Source of the DNA: Hamiltosporidium tvaerminnensis
Taxonomy: Eukaryota; Microsporidia; Dubosqiidae
Direction: 5' to 3'
DNA length: 64,000 nucleotides
Assembly (NCBI GenBank): GCA_022605425.2
Contig: JAKIMF020000007.1
Location: 1,116,001-1,180,000, forward strand
Below the pieces are notes generated by a model, which was given only the letters and a program-made list of their open reading frames with translations, was not told the DNA's origin and did no database searches. Of the stretch, positions 11,128 to 23,632 are shown one piece after another. The first letter of the stretch is position 1; the number at the start of each line of letters is the position of its first letter. The translations under genes and the position numbers were made by a program.

Positions 11128-14100
11128 CTGTTATATATATGTATACATATATAATAGAATACCATGGTGAGAATTATAATTATAAATTTTGTTGAGATTT
11201 TACCAGTTCTGTTAGATTTTTAAATGGTCTTTTAATAAAAATAATTTTATAAAATAAACGCAAAATTCTATGGTAACTTTTGGAAAATAGTCAATGGTAT
11301 GGTATTCTTATATCAGAGTAGATTAAAATCATTGTTTTTTTAATCAAATAATGTTAAATTTTTAAACAAAATTACAAACAGATACTTGATTAAACCTGCC
11401 AAATCAAAATTGTAAAATTATCAGCAAATAGACTTTCGACATTGGTACACTTTTAATTTGCATTTCATGCCAACTTTCCTTTTTGATTCACGAAGGTCGA
11501 TTCCATGTAAAATATTATCAGATGCATCTATATCACGAATTAACTCTATATTAAATTATATACAACATAAATCATATAATAAATTCAACTTTTGCCATGA
11601 AAATGATCAATCATTTTCATGGCAAAAGACAAGAGCCTAATATGATAAAATTATTATAAAGCCGTTTTTTAACTATCTTCGAATCTATTTCATAATCATT
11701 ACTCATGCAACAAACAGAAAAAATTGTTCTTTAGTAACTATAAAATGATAATTTGGATTAATTTTATACATCCAAATTCATTTATTCTGCTCAATTTTTC
11801 TTTCAATCTTTTCAACACTCCTTACATGTTTTTCTATTTCTTTTTAGGTGCTTAATTTGAAACTGCAAATATCCAGAAATAGAAATATGTAATTATTATG
11901 AATTAAAAATAATAAAAATCCTAGTAAATACTTATTTTAGATCCAACGCTCTATGTTAAGGAATAAACCATCAATTCTTAGTTTTTTTTTTCAAGATTAC
12001 TTAGATCATTCATGATTATGATACTTTTCAAATATATTTTGAAATGAATTTTAGCCTTCTGCTCGGTTCCGTTAAAATGGTATTGAGGCCGTTTCTTGTA
12101 GAAAATATTCGAATATATTTATGAAAACATTCAACCGTTAGCTTTCTTAGTCTCGTAGTGGTTATTGAAACATCTTAAACACAACCATATCACTCGAATT
12201 GATTTATAACTGGAGGAAGCTTAAATCCTTATCTCCATTAGAGAAAGACACATATTTATCATAAGTTCCTTGGAACATAAAAAAATATCAATTTGATTTT
12301 ATAACTTACACCCAATATTTACTCAATTAAAGTAGAGGCTTTTCAATGCTTAAATTTGTGCTATCTGAATAATCTGTATTCAGAGCCTGAATAATATTCT
12401 CGGTAGATAGAAAGTTATTAATTGTTAACATCATCTATGCCTTATCATTATCAAATCAATCCAACTGCTTTTTTTAATTATTTAATCTCCCTTGCGATAT
12501 AATCCAGCACAATATTCTTATACTATTGACTAAATTTTTTCATGGATGGTTCTCATATTTGTTAAATTTCCAACTAATTCTTTGCTCGCACCGCTCAAAG
12601 ATCCTGATTTTGTAAATATTTTTTGTTCGATAAGCAAAAAAATATCATAATAGATAGATATATATTTTAATTATTCTTTTCATATTCAGTGCTAGTGTCT
12701 GTCAATAGAATATTGGCGCATTCTTGAAATGAATGAACCACAAGAGCGATCGAAACCTTGTTACATTTTTTTTCGTAATATTACGTCAAATACCTGCATA
12801 GATTATTCGTTTTGAAGATGTAAATTCATATATAGCACCTCGTATATTCCAATACCCAACATATATATGAGAACAAATTATAACTATTTCATTTGAAAAT
12901 TTGCATTATTGCTTTGAATTGCAGATTGCACTTTTAGTTCGAATACGTTGATAACATCGTTACTTATTACAAGTACCATATATTTTCTTATGAGACAAAT
13001 TAAATTACTCATTAGAGATATTTCTGAAAAATTTATGAGAAAAAATCAGTATGTTTTGCCTGATTATATTTGCTTATTACCTTTCAGTTAATATTTTCAG
13101 TATCATGTTTTTTTACCATTTGATTATAAATTTCCGCGTGTGTAGCTATCCTTTCTGATTAAGATTCAGATTGAAGATTGAAATTTCCAGCTTTTAAATG
13201 TTTTTGAAGACTTTTAATTTCAATTTCTTATTGTCTGCACATAAAAATACAGAATTCGCTCCATAAAAACAAATAGGTTTTTTCCTCGAAATAGATACAT
13301 TATAAAAAGCAGCACGAAGATGGTAAGAAGATTTTACGAATCTAAATCAATATCTCAAAAATAGTTTTTTATATATCTAATTTTCTAATAGAATGAGCAA
13401 TAATTGTGAAATGTGTTTGACAACAATTCAACTTTTTTGAAAAAAAGCTCTATTTATACATAGGGATAATATATTAAGCATTATATTTGTTTTGTATTAT
13501 CTGATCAGAAATACTTGAACGAAACTGTAGAATAACTATAAACAGCCTATAGAATATTTTCGATATATGTACGTTCTATTATAATAGACATACCAGGTAA
13601 TAGATAAGCATTTCTACTGCTTTCATTATTTTTACGGACTCATAATGCGCTTATTAAGATAAAATATTCAATTTTTATGGATTAAAAAACAACTAATTTT
13701 AGGCAAAGTTATAAGTTTAAAATATATTTATTTGCATCCAAGCTTTCAAATCATTAAATATCAAAGATATCTTTCAATATGACTTAGATTAATCTTAAAT
13801 AAAAACGTTGGTATGACGGGTTTACTATGAGATTTCGTAGAAATGATATTATATTACAAAAAGTCTTCTAATTATAGAGGTATTAAATAGCATTTTATAT
13901 ATCTTTGTGTAACAAATTTGAAAACATAATAAAACATTCAAATATTTAATAATCCTCAAACAATGAAAGTATTTCTTTGTTGCACAAAAAAATGGCAAAA
14001 TTCGAAACTGCATAGTCAATTAATTTTCAGACCAAAAACATTTAAGATTACAAAATTTAAATTCTTAAACTATGTAATAAAAAATATTATATAATTAGGC
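11128..14100. other. Intergenic, no gene recognised
   Basis: No convincing coding frame. The only clear structure is the perfect hairpin at 11589-11628. Several 100-300-bp patches (for example 12,060-12,300) read as frame-broken, less AT-rich DNA and may be relics of mobile elements, but no family could be named. Confidence 0.4.
11589..11628. repeat. Perfect inverted repeat (18-bp stem, 4-nt loop)
   Basis: CTTTTGCCATGAAAATGA is followed by the loop TCAA and then by its exact reverse complement. A perfect 18-bp stem with mixed base composition is not expected by chance here. It would form a hairpin in RNA or a cruciform in DNA. Confidence 0.9.
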
Positions 14101-14120
14101 AAAATATTTTTTAAAGGTAT

Positions 14121-14208
14121 CCGACGTAGTGCAGCATGTAATAACCGAGAGTTTCCAAGCCACGACACGTGGTAACGTATTAGGTGTTACATGTATCTGG
14201 TCACCCTG
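14121..14208. other. GC-richer segment with nested inverted repeats
   Basis: Within AT-rich DNA this ~90-bp segment contains an outer stem, CATGTAA (14135-14141) with TTACATG (14187-14193). It encloses an inner stem, CCACG (14160-14164) with CGTGG (14168-14172) and loop ACA. The nesting and composition suggest a small structured RNA or the end of a mobile element. It does not fit a tRNA: no T-loop motif is present. Confidence 0.35.
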
Positions 14209-15216
14209 ATTTTTTTTACAGAGAATTTTTTTTCAAATAAGTTTATAAGATAAAAAAATCTAAATAAATTATACAAAGAAAATTACATTTATATTTAGTG
14301 TTTAATGTGTTAGAACGTTCTTTATTTTTGGGTTTTCCCTGCCTCTTCGTGCTGAGGATATACAAATAAAACACCAATATATTGTTGCTGTTAAATGTCT
14401 TAGAATTTCCTAATTCAATTCCTTTTTCACAAACATCAGAATTAAAATAATCTTACCATTTCACCTTTATAAATTACTCTGTTTTCCTTTTCGATCTTCC
14501 CCTATTTTATGCAGCATAGGTCATAGTTAGAATTCAATGCGGTCATTGATCTAGAGATATTTCTTGTTTTCATTTTGTTTCTTTTGATCTGGTGAATTTA
14601 AGAGAATAGGGAATTTGCCCGAAGATTTAATTATGTCTATATCACACTAAAATATCAACTTTGTTTTTCACACATATTCCACACATCATTGCTAAGCAGA
14701 TAGTTTTTAATGCGGTTATCTTCCCTACAATTATCTTTTTATAAAGTAAAAAAGGAATATATATGATTAAAATGAAAACATACTGTACAAATGAATATAA
14801 AATATAAAAAAAATCATTTTTTACATTTTTATGATACTTGAATGTTTTCTATTAAAAAAGTGTGAAAATATGATACTTTAGTTGATTTTAAATTACATGG
14901 TTTATTATAAATAGTTGTGGGAAATACATAAACAATATATTTAATTCTTAATTTCAATTTTTTTGTGGTTTGGAGATTTTTTGCACTTAAAATAAAAAAT
15001 GTGGTTTTTTTATTTCGTTTTTTTTTCAAATCATATTATTAAACTGATAAATTGGAAGATTTAAGAACGTCTCAATTAATTTAATTCTTCTATTTTTTTA
15101 TTGGACAGAATAATTTTCGATAAAATGATTGGATGCTTACAATAATATAAATTTAAATGATAATATCCCCATGATATTATATATACAATTGTTTTTTGTT
15201 TCGTTTGGGTTTTCTT
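14209..15216. other. Intergenic, no gene recognised
   Basis: AT-rich. The longest frame (minus, about 14829-15029) is Lys/Thr-rich, short and resembles nothing. The region just before 15216 should contain the promoter of the next gene, but no motif was identified. Confidence 0.4.
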
Positions 15217-15231
15217 ATGATGCAATCTTAG

Positions 15232-16830
15232 TTGATCCATTTGCTGTCGAATGAAGATTTTGTATCAATTCCTTACAATGCAGAAAATAATGAAAGTATT
15301 AGAAATATATTAAAAAAATTTGATGTTAAAGATTCACCGAACTATTTCGATAAGTTAATTCCTATTATTGAAATTTACACGAAGAATATTTATTTATATT
15401 TTAACAAAGATATGTACGAGTTTATAATGCATTATGTTTGTATCATTTGTTATATTAAATATTATTATGAGTCCAAACGATCAGAACAAAAAACCAAAAA
15501 AATCGAGCTTAACATTGAACTACTTTTTAATCTAATATCAACTTTTAAACTTTATTGGTTGTGCAAGACAGAAAAAAAATTCAACGAAGGGCTTGTTTAT
15601 GTAGAAGGAGGATTAATAGATAAGGTGATTAATATGAGAATTTATCCAGGGTATGAAGATCTCATGTCTATTGACAAAATGAAACAGGATTATCCTCTGG
15701 TTTTCAATCGAACAACAAAATTAGAAAATTTCGAGTTTATACTTCAAGAAAGTAATTTGGAGCATTGTAGTTTTAAATTTTCTTCTTCAGAACTAAAAGA
15801 TAAAAATCTTCAATATTATATTTCGAAAAGTTCATTTGAAAGATTATTTACATTTATTTTTGCAATCAAATATTTTTATATTTTTTATAAGAATTTAGAC
15901 ACAATAAGCAGACCTATTTTAAATTACCGAATCTTTTTAAACAAAAAGTTTTTAGGTTTTTTTGATAGTATATCACTCTGGTTTCCGCAAAATTTGATGT
16001 CAGAGTTTGACCTAGATGATTATAAACATCTCTATCGTAGTATATTTGAAGAAACATTAAAGAGTGTGTCTAGAGAGAGTAATTCAATAGACAAAATATT
16101 CGAGCTGGAAAAATCTAGAAATCAATATATGAATTATACAAAAGATTATTCATTTCCAAAATACCTATTTGATTTATTTATGTCCGAAAATGATTTACAA
16201 AGTATAATTTCAATTTATAATTTTTTGAAAGAAATCCTAAAAAAAGAATATTACTCATTTATCTCAACAGTATTATTATTAAAATCATCTTGTTTAATTG
16301 AAAAAAATATGATTCAAGAAAGATTCCTTAGAGTTATATTTGAAATCATATTTTTTGTCGATATTATAGAAAAAAACTATTCTGAAAATGATTTCGAGCG
16401 CAAAATAACTTCTGAAATTTTAGAGATAAATGCCAGAATTGAAAATATTTTAAAGAAAAACAAAAAAGAATTTATTTTAGATGACAGAGGAAATTTTTTT
16501 GTCCAAAATGAAGTTTTGAAAGTATCTTTAAGCCTAAAAATAATGCTTCAATCAATATTTTATCTGAGTAATTCCAAAAAGAAGTTGTTATATTCAAAAG
16601 TAGAAGAAAAACTGAAGAATAGAAAAATAAGTTATAATACATCGGAAATATTTCGAACCTATTTCTTGTTTTTAGTGGCAGAAGAATTAAATTTAAAGAT
16701 CCCTGATGATGAAACTCGTTCTGCATCGAAAAAAGAAAAGTCTAACATAAAGAAAATTTTAACTTTCGGTGTAGTTGTTACACTTCTTGTGATTATTGTT
16801 ATTTCGGTACATTTTTTATTGAAAAAATAA
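15232..16830 (+). CDS. Unrecognised protein with C-terminal membrane anchor, about 470-530 aa
   Basis: The open frame runs from 15232, but its first codon is TTG. Two ATGs lie in the same frame at 15217 and 15220, separated from it by TAG at 15229-15231. The next in-frame ATG is at 15412, giving 472 aa. The body is helical and rich in Leu, Ile, Phe and Lys, with no named domain. A 17-20-residue hydrophobic segment (about residues 509-528 counted from 15232) lies between Lys-rich stretches and ends three residues before the stop, which is typical of a tail-anchored protein facing the cytosol. No signal peptide is seen. The true start is unresolved: a recent nonsense change after MMQS, a non-ATG start, or the ATG at 15412 are all possible. 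Confidence 0.75.
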   Translation: MIHLLSNEDFVSIPYNAENNESIRNILKKFDVKDSPNYFDKLIPIIEIYTKNIYLYFNKDMYEFIMHYVCIICYIKYYYESKRSEQKTKKIELNIELLFNLISTFKLYWLCKTEKKFNEGLVYVEGGLIDKVINMRIYPGYEDLMSIDKMKQDYPLVFNRTTKLENFEFILQESNLEHCSFKFSSSELKDKNLQYYISKSSFERLFTFIFAIKYFYIFYKNLDTISRPILNYRIFLNKKFLGFFDSISLWFPQNLMSEFDLDDYKHLYRSIFEETLKSVSRESNSIDKIFELEKSRNQYMNYTKDYSFPKYLFDLFMSENDLQSIISIYNFLKEILKKEYYSFISTVLLLKSSCLIEKNMIQERFLRVIFEIIFFVDIIEKNYSENDFERKITSEILEINARIENILKKNKKEFILDDRGNFFVQNEVLKVSLSLKIMLQSIFYLSNSKKKLLYSKVEEKLKNRKISYNTSEIFRTYFLFLVAEELNLKIPDDETRSASKKEKSNIKKILTFGVVVTLLVIIVISVHFLLKK

Positions 16831-16880
16831 AGGTATATTCAAGATTTATTTTTATTTTTTTTTTCTATAAATAAATGTCT

Positions 16881-17016
16881 ATATTTGTCATAAAAAAATT
16901 AAATATTAAAATCTAATTTGTAAATATAGTTTTTAGTTCTCTATTGGAATATTTGTCATAGAAAAATTAAATATTAAAATCTAATTCGTAAATATAGTTT
17001 TTAGTTCTCTTTTGGA
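16881..17016. repeat. 68-bp tandem duplication, 2 copies
   Basis: Units begin at 16881 and 16949 and differ at a few positions; both contain TTAAATATTAAAATCTAATT. It lies just past the stop of the membrane-anchor gene, so it may affect its 3' end. Confidence 0.9.
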
Positions 17017-18195
17017 ATATTATACACAGCTTGAAATTATAGTGATAAAAAGTCTTTACGCATTATCGGTATATTATATTTACTCAAGATGACTTTTTTT
17101 AATTTATTTCATATTATATTATGTCCGGCATGTCAAAAAATAAAAAAAGTTCTAAGAAAATGTTATTATCCCAAACTTACACATATGTTCATGTTTAAAA
17201 CTAAGATTTCCACCGTTCCAATTTGTTCTCATATTTTGATGCATGGTTTTAGAAAAAGTTCTTAGTAAAAATTTACATAAATTTTCACGTTATTTTATTC
17301 TGTCTTCACTCTCTTATATTCTCCCTGTTTTTCCTAATTGTAATTCCTTGTTAAATTGGGTAAGAGCCTTTTACAGTAAAAAAACCTTTTTTTATATTTC
17401 CTTTAATTTAAAGTATGAATAGAAACTTAGGTCTTATGTCCTTTATTTTTTAATTTTTTTCATTTCCATTTTTTAGGGCCTTTTAATTGATTTCAATATG
17501 ATAAATTAACTAAAATTATTCTTTTTACTTTATTAAATTTTTATTTGCGTTTAAAATCATCTTGTTGATTTTAAACTTTAATTCTCACACAATATTTAAT
17601 CTCCACCAAAAAAAAGTATCAATAAGAATTTTTTTTAGACCCATCTGATTAAGCATATGTGATGATCAGTTGAATTTTACTTTTAGCCAAGTTAAATTTA
17701 AAAGGCAAGAGAACAAAATAGGTATTGTGGTTTCAAAATCCGACGAATATTATCAGGGTTGTATTTCATTCATCGGGTATAAATCTTATCTAATATGTTC
17801 TTGATGAATTCAAATATATTTTCCCTTAATATGTCACCTTGCCATTTCATAGGTTCATCTGAAATAATTCTCTCTCGTAACGCTATGATTTATATATTCC
17901 ATAATCGCAGTTATTGTTTTTTCGAGAGTTAGATCACTAAAGGTTACAACATTCTATCTAGTTTCAATGTTATTCTTCGCCAATTGTAAGAAATTCTTCT
18001 CTGTCTGATTTATTTTTTTTCAATGCTGTTTAGAAAGCTCTAAAATAGTTTGACTAAATTATTAAGATTTGTTTAAAATCTGGTAAAATCATACCTTCCT
18101 TTCCTTCTTGCATACATTTTTGGATACAAAGACTGGGTTCATTTCCAACTAATCATACATTAGTAGTTATTCTTGCGTTCTGGTATTCCCTCGAA
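17017..18195. other. No intact gene; right part probably LINE relic
   Basis: 17.0-17.65 kb shows nothing. From about 17.7 kb the minus strand reads as a frame-broken continuation of the AP-endonuclease LINE relic at 18.2-19.15 kb, without recognisable reverse transcriptase motifs. Confidence 0.4.
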
Positions 18196-18199
18196 TTCG

Positions 18200-19150
18200 T
18201 TAAGCCTTCGGATCTCCTTCACTACCCCCTTAAAATGAGTTTGCATTAGTTCTTGCCGTAAGAACTTTTATTTTATAATAAAAGTTTCAGGTTTTACCGT
18301 TTAAATTCTACTTCATTTCGTTTTTTTACTAAAATCTTGACACCCGTAATCGAGCCAAGAATATTTTTCTTACGCTTTTTAACACTAACACCTTTCTACA
18401 GTTTGTCTGGTGTCGTTTGTTTATCTTAGTCTTGATATCATTTATTGCTGCTGTTGTACTAAACTTGTTGATGTTTCAGTATTCAGTCGAAGTTCTTGCA
18501 TATTTTTCTTTAAAGCCATATCGTTCAAAATGTCAGTATTATATTTCTCAAATGTATATCTTAGAGGCTATGAAATTTTTAAACGCAGCCCAATACTTCA
18601 TCCTAATTATAAAGTAATCTAAATCTATATCATCGAATCAGAAGCTTAAAAAAACCATGACAATTGATAGATGTCTCGAATAGATAAGCGCATGATCGAT
18701 TTGATTGAATGTCATTCTATATTGTTCTCTCCACGTGAATTTATATATTATTTTATAGAAGAGATGAAAACTTGAAATCAACTTGCGTTTACCCGTTTCT
18801 TAACAAATTACTCGATTCGATTGTTAGTGATTTCAGAATCCAAAATTTTTTTTTCAATGTTGGGCCTGGACCATATCTCCTTTCTCATATTGCATTAAAA
18901 ACACCCATAACAATTTTATTATCATTTCGAAAAATGTTTTCGTAAATGCATGTATCTTTTTTAAAATGCTTCTTTTATTTTATTTATAGTTTCTTCAGTA
19001 GAGGCTTGAACACATATCAATATCGTGCTAAAGAAGCTTTCGTTGATTATTATTGAACGTTCGTTACATATTGGGTTTGTATCCAGAAACGTTTAGCACC
19101 TAGAAAACAGTGTATTCCTTTTTTTTTCATCACGTTTGTTACTTTCCATT
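18200..19150 (-). pseudogene. Decayed AP-endonuclease-like domain of a LINE retrotransposon
   Basis: Conceptual reading of the minus strand, with stops and shifts, shows the order of an endonuclease/exonuclease/phosphatase domain as found in LINE elements and craniofacial-development-protein-2-like relatives. NKIVMGVFNAI (about 18,900-18,930) stands for the usual IIxGDFNAxIG. KFTWREQYRMTFNQIDHALI (about 18,680-18,740) stands for the usual FTWxxxxxxNQIDYILI. FDDIDLDYFIIRMKY (about 18,600-18,645) stands for the usual ADxxSDHxLVxxK. Downstream coding sequence is rubble. This lineage differs from the restriction-like-endonuclease element elsewhere in the window, because the nuclease is of a different class. 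Confidence 0.6.
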
Positions 19151-21540
19151 TGATTTTTTTTAAACCAAAAATATCCATTTTATATTTCCTTATTTTCTTG
19201 ATAGATTCGATAATGAACCTTATTAAAAAATGCTACACAACCTTCATGCTCCCATTTAAATTAAACATTTCTTATTAGTATTTTTTGATCGGTTTTTATA
19301 ATTACTTTTATTTGGGTCAGATTTCGTAGCAATATAGTTTCACTATATAAGAGTTTTATTACTCCTATACTCAACACATTTCCTTATTAGAGCTTAAGAC
19401 CGACAGATAAACTTTGATATATCTCTGAAGAAGTTTACAATTATATATTGCATCTCTTAATTTGGCTGTGGTAAACAAGCTCCATTATTTTTGTAGTGCA
19501 TCAATTTTAATTAATACTATTTTTTTTGTAAGTGCTAAAAACTTCCTATTGTGTTTCGTTTCAGAACATGTGCCGCATATTAAGGCTAAAAAAGTATTAG
19601 ATACTTTCCATTAATTTTGAAAAGTTCCTTGAATGATTTACTAAATTTGCATTTGTAAATCTAAAATCTGCAAGATTTTATTCATTCATTTTCACGGATT
19701 TTTGGCTGGTATGGCTCAAATTCGATATTACGCTCAAACATAGATAATTTTTGAAATTTTGGTACATTTTGAAAAATTGCGCCGTTTTTTCTCGTTTGTT
19801 CAGCATTGTTTTTTCGTGTTTTATGATATACTTTTTGCAAAAAAGACCGAAATAACGTATATATACAAAATATTCCTGACTGTATTGTTTTATTTGCAAT
19901 TTTTTTTGTTTTTAGTGGCTTGTTTCGGTATTTGTTGTCCATTACTTACGTTTTTGAGTAAAGCACTGCGGCTTATCTAAAAAGTATGAGTTTTGAATGT
20001 TCGTGATACGCTATGATAAGTTTCACGAAATTCAAGTATTTTATAGTATTTTGATTCCGCTTTTCGTGCAATCTATTTCATTTTAATAATGATTTTTTCA
20101 GCTAGAAAATTTTAAATCCATTTGAATCTAATTGTTATTCTAAACTGAATAAATATAAACTCTAAGTTGAGTAATTCAGTATAAACATAGAATGCTAACA
20201 TATAATATATTTTTGATTTAATTTGATTGTGAAATGTGTGTAAAAATTAAATGCAGTTTGAGATTGGTTCAAGTCTCCCTTTTTAAAAATTATACAAAAC
20301 AATTCAACATACGTTCATTCTTACTATGTAACCATGAAAGTCTGAAAATACTTTAGTTGATAAAACTATGGGAAAGCAATATAAAATAGACTTATGATTT
20401 TTCATCTAGATAATTATTTTTTAAGTTTTATGTCATTATAAAATGAATATTATTTGCGATTTCGTTATCGCAAACTCGTTTTTATTCCATGCAATATTAT
20501 TTTTATCTTCTATCATATTCATCAATCAAATATATAAATTTATGCATATTAAATGTGGAATGACATACCACCTCCCTCCTATGCCATCCATAACACCCTC
20601 GGGACTGAAATATCCTATAAAAAGCTTTCATATTTGAAATAACACATCTCTCCTTACGTTCTTCAATTTGTTTTTCGCCAAATTCAAATCTGCTAAAAAT
20701 TCTCATCCGAAAATCCTTGGATCTGCAATTAATATTTATTGCTTTTTTTGGCGGAAAAAAATCGTTCTGCAGAAAAAAAAATCTCTATACAATAACAACA
20801 AAATGAAATTGGCAAATTGATTAAAAAAATATAGAAAATTAAAGAATTTAGAAGAAACTTATTCAATTTCAATTTTATTTTCTTTATATCCATTTATCTA
20901 TTTCTTCACCTTTAGTTTTTTCTACCATTCCTCCTCCATTTATAATACTTATTCTATATATAAATAAAAATTTGAAAAACTAAGAGCTAATAAAATAGCA
21001 TTTAAGAAAACTTAAAAAGGCTTTAGAAAGATTTGGCTTTTTAACATGTAGTGTTGTACGATTTTACGCTAAATTATCTTATATTTAAGAGAAGATAATA
21101 AAGAAAGCTGGAAAGATAATATTATAAGATATTTTTTTACCGAATCTTCTTCAATCTGTTCTTAAAAACGTTTTATATATGGCTATATTCTTTATTTAGA
21201 ATTTTTATCCTATTATTCACTGGAATATCTACTACTATCTATTTTTCTTCAACAAAATATCCATCAAAAGCCTTTCTACTGTTAGATGTATTAGTATAAA
21301 ATATTTTTTCAATAAAACATAATATCCTAATTAAGTTTAAACGATTTGACTAGCTGTTTGCAATCTTTGATTTACTATAGGAGAAAAATGATTCATGACA
21401 CAATCATGCTGTTTATGATTATAATTGAAATCTAGGTTTCCGCTAATGTCCAAGCATTGCATTATATTCATTTTCTGATAACAAGTCATCAGTTTCAAAA
21501 TTTCGAAATTTTCAATTTGAATATTATATTTACTTTGACC
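19151..21540. other. No gene recognised
   Basis: AT-rich, with several overlapping 60-86-codon frames around 19.7-20.0 kb and 20.4-20.7 kb on both strands; none has a motif or a consistent composition. Some of it may be flanking relic of the LINE (left) or of the integrase (right). Confidence 0.4.
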
Positions 21541-21559
21541 ATGAAACTGCATAAACGGA

Positions 21560-21985
21560 AAAGGTTTGTTGCACTATGAATAGTAAAGTTATACATATGA
21601 ATTTTAGACTCTAACACATCAAACCATCTTTCCTCTACATTTTTTGAAAGAGTTTTTCCAAACTATCTTTTTAACTTTTGATAAACTCTTTCCTATTGAG
21701 AATTGCGCAGGTGGATTTCTAGGTCTTCTGTGGATCATTCTTATATTTAGACATCTATGAAATATATTAAACAATTGCTTTGAAAATTCTTAACCATTAT
21801 CTACTTGAATTGATATAAGCACACCAAAATTCATAAATATATATCCTAACGAATTTTAATCGATTGAGCACCTTTATCAAACAATTTAAATGACCATAAA
21901 AATTAGTATATGTGTCTTTGACCTCTAAAATTCAAGAATATCTATCATTATATTCTAAATATCGCCCCAGATCCATGCAATTCAT
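21560..21985 (-). pseudogene. Decayed retroviral-type integrase core
   Basis: Reading the minus strand across frame breaks gives an integrase-like order: EVKDTYTNFYGHL (about 21,890-21,930), then ISIQVDNG-stop-EFS (around 21,785-21,810; usual LQSDNGxEF), then IHRRPRNPPAQFSIGK (around 21,690-21,740; usual HGRPRHPQSQGxVE), then ERWFDVLESKIHMYNFTIHS (around 21,570-21,630; usual W.D.L...V..YN...H.AT). That order matches rve integrases of gypsy/KRBA2-like elements. A stop within the catalytic DNG-EF motif and frame changes show it is dead. No reverse transcriptase or LTR was identified beside it. Confidence 0.65.
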
Positions 21986-21999
21986 AATATTCTATCATA

Positions 22000-23632
22000 T
22001 TTTTCGTTATTGTATTAATCTAGATGTCTTGAATGGTATTTAGACTATTATATCACAAATAAGCTTCACATTTTCTCACAAAAGACTTGATAATTCTTGA
22101 TTGAATAGCATTATATTTTTATGGATATCATACACATTTTATTCATTCCAGGATGACTCGAAGCAGACTCATCATTGAAAATTATTTAAATAATTCAAAT
22201 TCAAAAATAGCCTTCTTTTAAATCTAATCGGAATTTTTTAATGAATGAAGATTGTTAATTACAACAAAAAAAACTGCCTTTTTTCTAAAAATTCTTCTCT
22301 GTTCACTGTTAAGGTTATTTAAATAATTTTTAGAAGAGGTATATTCTATTATATTCACCTTTTCTAAAAGCGATTTAATTTCTAATACTTTCACCGTGAA
22401 GGTTGAAACTTAACTAAATTAAAAAATATTAAAAACATCTTAAATGATTTTAAATTAGATGGTTGTTTATATTTTACCATAGATACTTGTATAGCTCTAT
22501 AATTAAAAGCAGTTTTTTGTTACTAAATTTTTAAGTAATTTTAGAGGATGTCTTTTGGCATACCGTAAAGGATGGTTTTTTGTATAAATTAAAAGGGGTC
22601 GTATAAGATGAACAAAAAATTTTCGTCTTTGAAATTCTATTAAGAGAAGGTATAAAGGGCAAAAGAAAACTATTAGAACAAATATATTTTCTTTAATATT
22701 ATCTGATATTTTATTTGTTCCTGTTTCTAGTTCTTTTTACGATAATTTTAAACCAATTTAGATTTTTATAATAAATTAAAAGGAGTCTCGGTCGTAGGGC
22801 ATACAACATTAATTATCAATGAAGAAGTATTGTCAGTACTTTGGCATAAAATCTAATAAGTTGTTAATCCGCGAGAATTTTTTTAGAAGTAATTTGGCCT
22901 GCGAGATAAAAGTTTGACGACTTTTGATATAAAGATTCAATATCGAGCTATTTCATTAAGAATTTATGAAAATTTATTCACAGGGCTTAAACTGAAGATA
23001 TAATAAAGACATGCATAGCAAATCTATCTTGAAACCGTATGTTATATGCTTACGTAGCAACCAAAAAATACAATAAGCTGACTGCATAAGATTGTAGTTT
23101 ATATTTCCTGGTGTTTATTTACATGAAAATAATAACATATCAGTATAAAATCGAATTTTTAGGGTGTTTTAATTTAAAATATTTACTCACAATTTTTATA
23201 AATAAAATATTTTTTATTTGTTTTAAACTTTTAGTTCATTTAAAAACTTCAAATAAGATTTTTTTAAATATAATCAAAAAAAAATATATTTTTTATTTAA
23301 AAAATTTAGAATATACTTTGTAATACTCAGAAAATATCTCTATTATACTTTAGTTTTGAAAGTATATCTTCAAAAAAAATCCAAGCTGTATTTTTTGCAA
23401 AGCTTAAATATTTTGAAATTTCTTTTTAAATTAAATTCATTTACTTCAAGATAAATTTTATTTACATATTAAATATAAGATTCAGAATTTCAATTTGCAA
23501 TTTTAGATTGTTACAAAATGATTTCTCAAAAAGAATTATTATTTTTTTTCTTAATAGAAACTTAAATTATTTTATTTTTGCGTTTTAATTTAAAATTTAA
23601 ACTTATTTATAGAAGAAGATCTTGTTTAAAAA
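22000..23632. other. No gene recognised
   Basis: AT-rich DNA. The portion up to about 22.4 kb may be further integrase-element relic; the rest is featureless, with low-complexity A/T runs from 23.1 kb. Confidence 0.4.

Noticed and set aside
19678-19980. Overlapping 73-86-codon frames on both strands
   Set aside because: Several frames are open at once over the same bases and none is protein-like; probably chance near a LINE relic.
20240-20285. GGTTCAAGTCTCCC resembling a tRNA B box
   Set aside because: No A box or cloverleaf at the required distance upstream.
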